Part shown: in pieces, positions 7,751 to 12,132 of the stretch
Position numbering within the stretch: the stretch's first letter is position 1
Layout: each line of letters starts with the position of its first letter
Source: Planctomycetes bacterium RBG_13_46_10
Lineage (GTDB): Bacteria; Planctomycetota; Phycisphaerae; Sedimentisphaerales; Anaerobacaceae
Direction: 5' to 3'
Length of the DNA stretch: 12,132 nt
NCBI GenBank assembly: GCA_001824645.1
Contig: MHYD01000027.1
Location: forward strand, 3,931-16,062
Notes under the pieces: generated by a model
What the model was told of the DNA's origin: nothing
The model's database searches: none
The model's input: the letters and a program-made list of their open reading frames with translations, nothing else
Position numbers and translations under genes: made by a program

Positions 7751-9151
7751 TTATGCGACCTCTAAAATCGCTTTATTACAGCAAATTTCTAAAGATTTAA
7801 ATTTTATAAACTGATATACAAATGCTACGAATCTTGAAACACATACTCCAATAACTGCCCCCAATGTACCCCATTTATAGGTAAAAAATAGTCCCAATGT
7901 AATTGTTGCAATAAGCCCTGCAATTTCGGCTCTAAAGGATATGTCCGGCCTTTTTAATGCATTTGTTCCTGCGCATATTAGAATACATTGAGCGGCAATA
8001 ATATGTGATAAAAGATAAATACTGAAAATATACCCTATGCCTGCAAATTTATTTCCATATATAGCAACTATTGCCTGCTCACCAAATAAAACCGTTAATA
8101 ATAAAAATATAAGCAAAGGAATTACAATCAGAGTCATCCAGTGATAGATTTCATGGTGAACTCCGGATGCTTTATTACATGCTGTATAGGCAGCTTGTGG
8201 TATAAGAAATCTATTTAATCCCAGTAACAATGGATTTATGATACCTGCTAAAATAACACAAACGCCATAGGCAGCCACATCTTCGCTATTTTTGAATAGC
8301 ATCAAAGCCCATGGGTAAAGCCGGAGAGCTGTAAAATCGACTAATGACCGAGCGGCCAGCCATTTCCCAAACGTCCAATTAATTTTTATATGCTCACGAA
8401 GCATTTGTATGGTGAAGTCTATCTGTCTTTTCTCTTTCAACAAGATTGTTAACGCGGTAAGCCCTGAGCAGGCGGCCATAATGAGATACCCGATAGGAAC
8501 AGTTAATTTATCACTGAGATAAATCCAGAACATCAGCCCAATCGTTGCGATGTTGGAAATCAGGCCCATTAATAGGCTGGACCAGACACGAAATTGTGAG
8601 AGCAATACACACCGTATAAAATCGCGAAGCAGTACGAATACAGATGCAACTGCAAGTGTAAGTAATATATTGGAAAAACCATGCATTTGGTTGGTTACAG
8701 CCAGTACCAATGCTGCAATAGCAAATCCAGCGGCGGTGAGTATTGAGACTGCCAGGTGCTGAATAAGCGTGCTGCCAAGATAGAGCTGACGCTCTCTATG
8801 TTTGAGTTTGGGACCTAAGACAGTAAATGGTATGCCGGAGAGGCTTACCTGGATATCCATAGCAATCACGAGAAGCGTAAAGCCTAACACATAAAGCCCG
8901 TATTCTGATTTACTGCAAGTGTGAGCAATCAGTATGCTGGTTAAAAAGCCGGTAATACTGTAGAAGCACTGGTCCACAAATACCACCAGTGCCCGCCGAA
9001 ACTTTGGCTGGAAAATCCTGGAGCTAAGCCGGTGTGGCAATGATGGCTGGCCGGTTGATATGCAAAGAATCTCATCCTGCTCCGGCTTGGTGAACCTGTG
9101 CCGGGATGAGAGTTTTACATTACGGTCTTTAATTGTATTAGCTTGATACAA
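7751..9151 (-). CDS. Wzx-like polysaccharide flippase
   Basis: A 466-residue inner-membrane protein with about 12 hydrophobic segments, as in the MOP/MVF polysaccharide-transporter superfamily. A polar, basic N-terminal tail of about 50 residues precedes the first segment (RRALVVFVDQCFYSITGFL, 52-70). SKSEYGLYVLG (80-90) matches the family's conserved region after the first membrane helix, and FGKWLAARSLVDF (261-273) marks the start of the second half. It should flip undecaprenyl-linked repeat units from the cytoplasm to the periplasm for the Wzy-like protein encoded two genes on. The start is TTG at 9151 with TAAGG 8-9 nt upstream and an in-frame TAA close above, so no earlier start is available. 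The gene follows the Wzc-like gene after 104 bp and is followed after 69 bp by the beta-helix gene. The family is clear; the transported glycan is unknown. Confidence 0.9.
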   Translation of the reverse strand: MYQANTIKDRNVKLSSRHRFTKPEQDEILCISTGQPSLPHRLSSRIFQPKFRRALVVFVDQCFYSITGFLTSILIAHTCSKSEYGLYVLGFTLLVIAMDIQVSLSGIPFTVLGPKLKHRERQLYLGSTLIQHLAVSILTAAGFAIAALVLAVTNQMHGFSNILLTLAVASVFVLLRDFIRCVLLSQFRVWSSLLMGLISNIATIGLMFWIYLSDKLTVPIGYLIMAACSGLTALTILLKEKRQIDFTIQMLREHIKINWTFGKWLAARSLVDFTALRLYPWALMLFKNSEDVAAYGVCVILAGIINPLLLGLNRFLIPQAAYTACNKASGVHHEIYHWMTLIVIPLLIFLLLTVLFGEQAIVAIYGNKFAGIGYIFSIYLLSHIIAAQCILICAGTNALKRPDISFRAEIAGLIATITLGLFFTYKWGTLGAVIGVCVSRFVAFVYQFIKFKSLEICCNKAILEVA

Positions 9152-9255
9152 GGTTATTACCTTAGAAGGGTATTAGGTTTCAGACTTCGGCAGGATAAGT
9201 CTTTGCCCGGATCTTACGACTGTCAACCGTAAGACGATTAACGAAACAAGACATC
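9152..9255 (-). promoter_or_regulatory. Intergenic leader with two hairpins before the flippase gene
   Basis: On the minus strand the gap folds into two simple hairpins, each with a 9-nt loop. The first has arms TCTTACG/CGTAAGA (9228-9234 with 9212-9218). The second has arms AGACTT/AAGTCT (9197-9202 with 9182-9187). A TTGACA hexamer lies in the first loop (9221-9226), but no good -10 box follows at 16-18 bp. Neither hairpin is followed by a U run, so this is not a standard terminator. It could be a processing site, an attenuator or a protein target. No known riboswitch consensus could be matched. Confidence 0.35.
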
Positions 9256-11493
9256 TCAACTCAGGCTTTCCACAACAGCACTATGTTCCTTGGTATTAGT
9301 TTGCTTCTTTTTGCGGTTGTCATAATCATGATAGCCGTTCCATCCGCAGGCGTTATAATAGCCGTAATAGCTGTTTCTTTTGGAATCATTATTAATAATG
9401 ATTCCGAAAATATTTACACCAATACTTAAAAGCCTGTCTCGAACCTGTTGGCTGACCTTTCTGGTGGAGTTCTCCGCCCTGAGTACCAGAAGGGTTATAC
9501 TGCAGAGAGTAGCAAGAATCTGAGCATCGCGGATACGACCAATTTGTGGCGAATCAACGATAATGCGGTCATATTGTTCCGATAGTTTTTGAAGAATCTC
9601 AGCGAATGCCTCACTATTGAGCAGCTTAGACGGATTGGAAACCTTTGGTCCACACGGCAGAACTTCTAATCCCTTGATTTTCGTAGTATAAACTGTTTCT
9701 TCCAGCTTAGTTTTGCCCGCAAGTATGGTGCTGATGCCCTTATCATAGCGATTAATACCAAGGATTTTATGTTGCATAGGTTTTCTAAAATCAGCATCCA
9801 GGATAAGGGTTCGTTGTCCCGCCTGAGCTGTAGCTATGGCAAGGTTACTTGCCAGTGTTGTTTTGCCGTCCCCTTGCGAAGGTGAAGTAATAAGAACTGT
9901 CTTTGTATTGTCTTTAGGTGTACCGAAGAAAACCGCTGTGCATATATTGCGATATGCTTCAGCTTCAGTTGAGTTGGAATCCAGATAGGCTGTCTGACCT
10001 AAGGCTGTAATATTTTGTCTTCTATAAATCGATGGAATCATACCGAGAACCGGAGCACCCATAATAGCCGAAATCTCCTCCATCGAATAAAAACTTTGGT
10101 CTGTCCAATCGCGCATAAGCACTAATACGACTCCAATCATAAAGCCGAGGACCAATACGGAGCCTATAATTTTAGCCTTTTCGGGTTTGTAAGGTTTGGT
10201 TGCAGGATGAGCAATTTCGAGAATGTTGATGTTAAGTGCGCCCGCATTTTCCGTGATATCCAGCTCTTTTATCCGGTCATTGAGGGTGTCATATAGCTTT
10301 TTTGTCTGTTCCCATTCGGACTGTAGTAAGGTATACTGAGTAAGTTTTTCATTGAGCTCTGCTGCTTGCTTATGCTGATCTTCAAACTGTTGAGTTATTA
10401 GAGATTCGTTTTGTTGAGCGACAGTATATTCTTGTTGTGCCAAAACAAGGTGGGCCTGGCCGAATGCAGTATTTAGGTCGGTAAGCTGTTTTTCCGCATT
10501 GATGATTTCGATGTCTAATGCTTTAACTGAAGGATGATTGGGAGTAAGCTGGCGTAAACGGTCGTCACGGCGATGCTGTAATAGCTCGAGTTTGGATATA
10601 AGTAAATCTCTTTCATTTCTGACGGCGATGCCTGCATTTTTAACCTGCTGTGCTTCTACAAACTGTTGAAGCTTGGATGGATCATTCACCATTTCATTTA
10701 TGGATTCATACTTTGACCTGGCCTGGATAGTTGCAAGTTTTGCTTCGGTTAAGGCGGTAGATAGCCTTTCAAGCCGTTGTAGTATGATATTGCTTTTTCT
10801 ATCTTCAAACTCAAGAGACAGGTGCTGTTTCTTGAATTCCATCAATGTATTGAATTTTTCGGAAAGTTGTTCGCTTCGTTCGGTCTTTTCGCTTTGAAGT
10901 ATCTTCAGGACTTCTGTTGCGGTATTGCGCTTGTGGGTCGTATGATAATTTATATAGCGGTCCACTACTGCATTAACCAGTTTTGCCGCTTCCGCAGGAA
11001 AAGGTGAATCAAACGATACGTTAATGATATCATCTGTTTTACCTACACTGACCTTCAATTTCTTTTTTAAATAATCACTTTTGTTATTTACTTTTACAAA
11101 AGTTTTTAATTGACTTATCTCCGGAGTTCCAAGAACGGCAGCCAGAATGGGGGTGGATTTGAGCAGTTCAGCCTGAGTGTAGAGGTAATTAACGGAGCGA
11201 GTCATAAATTCCTCTTCCATCTCGTTGATAATCTTGGGACCGGTTTGCTCGACGTATATTCTTGAGGTGCTGTTATAAATGGGCGTAGCCTGCAGGAGAT
11301 AAATAAAAGCCGCTGACAGCGCCGAAATTATGCAGAGGAGCACAAACCAGCGGCGCCGCCATATAATTTTAGTGAGACTTTTATTTACTGCTGGTTTATC
11401 TGGTTGGAGAGCAAAATTCGAAATATGTTCTTGGTCCGGTCCGAAACGCTCTCGACAGTCTATCATGTCACTATTTGTTCTTTTCTCTACCAT
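9256..11493 (-). CDS. wzc: Wzc-like chain-length regulator with tyrosine autokinase (PCP-2a)
   Basis: A 745-residue inner-membrane protein combining a Wzz-type domain with a cytoplasmic BY-kinase. A short cytoplasmic tail leads to membrane segment 1 (about 48-68). A periplasmic region follows with long helical, coiled-coil-like stretches (about 190-415). Then come the proline-rich AHPATKPYKPEKA (428-440) and membrane segment 2 (about 442-460). The kinase has Walker A in SPSQGDGKTT (537-546), Walker A' LILDADFRKP (563-572) and Walker B RIIVDSPQ (643-650). The tail carries a tyrosine cluster: Y709, Y710, Y712, Y713, Y721 and Y724. In this family, phosphorylation of such clusters cycles with assembly and controls chain length and export through the Wza partner, encoded 23 bp upstream. 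Walker B reads DSPQ where the usual form is DxPP. No partner phosphatase gene is in the window. The ATG at 11493 has only a weak ribosome binding site, so translation may be coupled to the upstream gene. Confidence 0.95.
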   Translation of the reverse strand: MVEKRTNSDMIDCRERFGPDQEHISNFALQPDKPAVNKSLTKIIWRRRWFVLLCIISALSAAFIYLLQATPIYNSTSRIYVEQTGPKIINEMEEEFMTRSVNYLYTQAELLKSTPILAAVLGTPEISQLKTFVKVNNKSDYLKKKLKVSVGKTDDIINVSFDSPFPAEAAKLVNAVVDRYINYHTTHKRNTATEVLKILQSEKTERSEQLSEKFNTLMEFKKQHLSLEFEDRKSNIILQRLERLSTALTEAKLATIQARSKYESINEMVNDPSKLQQFVEAQQVKNAGIAVRNERDLLISKLELLQHRRDDRLRQLTPNHPSVKALDIEIINAEKQLTDLNTAFGQAHLVLAQQEYTVAQQNESLITQQFEDQHKQAAELNEKLTQYTLLQSEWEQTKKLYDTLNDRIKELDITENAGALNINILEIAHPATKPYKPEKAKIIGSVLVLGFMIGVVLVLMRDWTDQSFYSMEEISAIMGAPVLGMIPSIYRRQNITALGQTAYLDSNSTEAEAYRNICTAVFFGTPKDNTKTVLITSPSQGDGKTTLASNLAIATAQAGQRTLILDADFRKPMQHKILGINRYDKGISTILAGKTKLEETVYTTKIKGLEVLPCGPKVSNPSKLLNSEAFAEILQKLSEQYDRIIVDSPQIGRIRDAQILATLCSITLLVLRAENSTRKVSQQVRDRLLSIGVNIFGIIINNDSKRNSYYGYYNACGWNGYHDYDNRKKKQTNTKEHSAVVESLS

Positions 11494-11516
11494 GGCGGTC
11501 TGCTTTCAATATATTT

Positions 11517-12131
11517 TTAACGGATTAAGGGAATAAAGGCACCGAAGGTAAATCGGAATATTCTGTCAAATAAAACATTTTGACGTGTCTGATCCGTGTG
11601 TCCTACATCAATAATGTCCCCTGGTTTTATTGCGGTGTTAATGGCATTTGTCAGTTTGGATTTTTTGACGATTTGAAAAGTGATGTCAACAATTGTGCCG
11701 TCGGATTTTTGGCGATAAACGGTCGCATAGCGGGGTTCAGCCACCCGGTCAAGCCCCTCAGCAAATGCTAATGCCTGCATTAGGTTGTATCTAACATTGG
11801 CCGGATAAGGGAAGTTGCCGGGTCTATTAACCAATCCCGTAACAGTAAAGATTTCCGGTTCAAGAGGCTCAACGATAATTGTATCACTGTCTTGAAGTGC
11901 CACGTCAGCAAATGGAATATTGCGGTCTTTTACCGGCAAAACAATGGACTCGGAATTGGCAGCTTTTTCCGGCTCTGATATTGTCATTAGTTCCGGGATA
12001 TTCTTAAGACCGGTGGTTTTTAAAAGCTCCTGGTATGTTGCAGGAACATGATTGGTTCTGATAAACTTTGAGGCGGATTTGTGTTTTTGGTAACCTGCTC
12101 TGAAATCCTGATTTGAGCTTGTTATTTGACA
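11517..12131 (-). CDS. Wza-like polysaccharide export protein, SLBB region (N-terminus beyond window)
   Basis: The minus-strand frame is open from the right edge for 204 codons to the TAA at 11517. An internal ATG at 11987 is not the likely start, because the frame stays open and protein-like above it. An SLBB domain covers about residues 94-145 of the fragment: FTVTGLVNRPGNFPYP, then RYNLMQALAFAEGL, then ATVYRQ. It is followed by IKPGDIIDVGH (168-178), the usual last strand of these export proteins. The C-terminal stretch (about 187-203, DRIFRFTFGAFIPLI) is hydrophobic or amphipathic and could correspond to the outer-membrane helix of Wza. The N-terminal poly_export domain and signal peptide would lie to the right of the window. 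The protein would form the outer-membrane channel working with the Wzc-like protein encoded 23 bp downstream. A Cys is the first residue visible; whether it is a lipid-attachment site cannot be judged. Confidence 0.85.
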   Translation of the reverse strand, partial: CQITSSNQDFRAGYQKHKSASKFIRTNHVPATYQELLKTTGLKNIPELMTISEPEKAANSESIVLPVKDRNIPFADVALQDSDTIIVEPLEPEIFTVTGLVNRPGNFPYPANVRYNLMQALAFAEGLDRVAEPRYATVYRQKSDGTIVDITFQIVKKSKLTNAINTAIKPGDIIDVGHTDQTRQNVLFDRIFRFTFGAFIPLIR

Positions 12132-12132
12132 T

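Noticed and set aside
9221..9226. TTGACA -35 box for a promoter before the flippase gene
   Set aside because: No TATAAT-like hexamer lies 16-18 bp downstream, and the hexamer falls inside a hairpin loop.
9152..9255. Cyclic di-GMP (GEMM-type) riboswitch, suggested by GGGCAAAG and AAACC segments
   Set aside because: The stems and the tetraloop and receptor elements of that riboswitch class are not present. The visible pairing is two plain hairpins.
11580..11771. Plus-strand 63-codon frame
   Set aside because: It lies opposite the SLBB domain of the export protein and has no independent support.

Overview
This window holds one long minus-strand gene cluster for building and exporting a cell-surface polysaccharide (exopolysaccharide, capsule or O-antigen type). 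All nine genes I can support read right to left. Both end genes run off the window. Moderate-to-low G+C, paired right-handed beta-helix proteins of the 'GGIY...GKPIVY' kind, and an SLBB exporter next to a Wzc-type kinase suggest a diderm bacterium from a Planctomycetes-like lineage (for example Phycisphaerae). That placement is inference from protein style only; there is no rRNA or other marker gene.

In transcription order: (1) C-terminal part of a Wza-like outer-membrane export protein (11517-12131, continuing past the right edge); (2) a full Wzc-like chain-length regulator fused to a bacterial tyrosine kinase (9256-11493); (3) a 104-bp gap with two predicted hairpins; (4) a Wzx-like flippase (7751-9151, TTG start); (5) a secreted full-length right-handed beta-helix protein (5582-7681, TTG start); (6) a Wzy/WaaL-like polymerase or ligase (4231-5598) overlapping it by 17 bp; (7) a 229-bp gap; (8) a class I SAM methyltransferase (3318-4001, GTG start); (9) a 350-bp AT-rich gap without a recognised gene; (10) a truncated beta-helix paralogue (2623-2967); (11) a GT4-type glycosyltransferase (1417-2604); (12) a B12-binding-type radical SAM protein (2-1390), open at the left edge, which occupies the first 1.39 kb.

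Together these form a Wzx/Wzy-dependent pathway. The glycosyltransferase adds sugars to a lipid-linked unit, the flippase moves it across the inner membrane, the Wzy-like protein polymerises it, the Wzc-like kinase controls length, and the Wza-like protein exports the chain. The beta-helix protein may trim or modify the polymer in the periplasm or outside, and the methyltransferase and radical SAM protein may modify sugars or ends. These last three roles are inferred from position, not shown by sequence. No initiating sugar-phosphate transferase, nucleotide-sugar synthesis gene or phosphatase is present, so the locus must extend beyond the window or use genes elsewhere.

I found no tRNA, rRNA, CRISPR array, insertion sequence or phage gene. 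The core is a recognisable pathway rather than a new system. The parts worth attention are the radical SAM protein at the end of the cluster, the two beta-helix genes (one cut short), the hairpin-bearing gap before the flippase, and the unexplained 350-bp gap.
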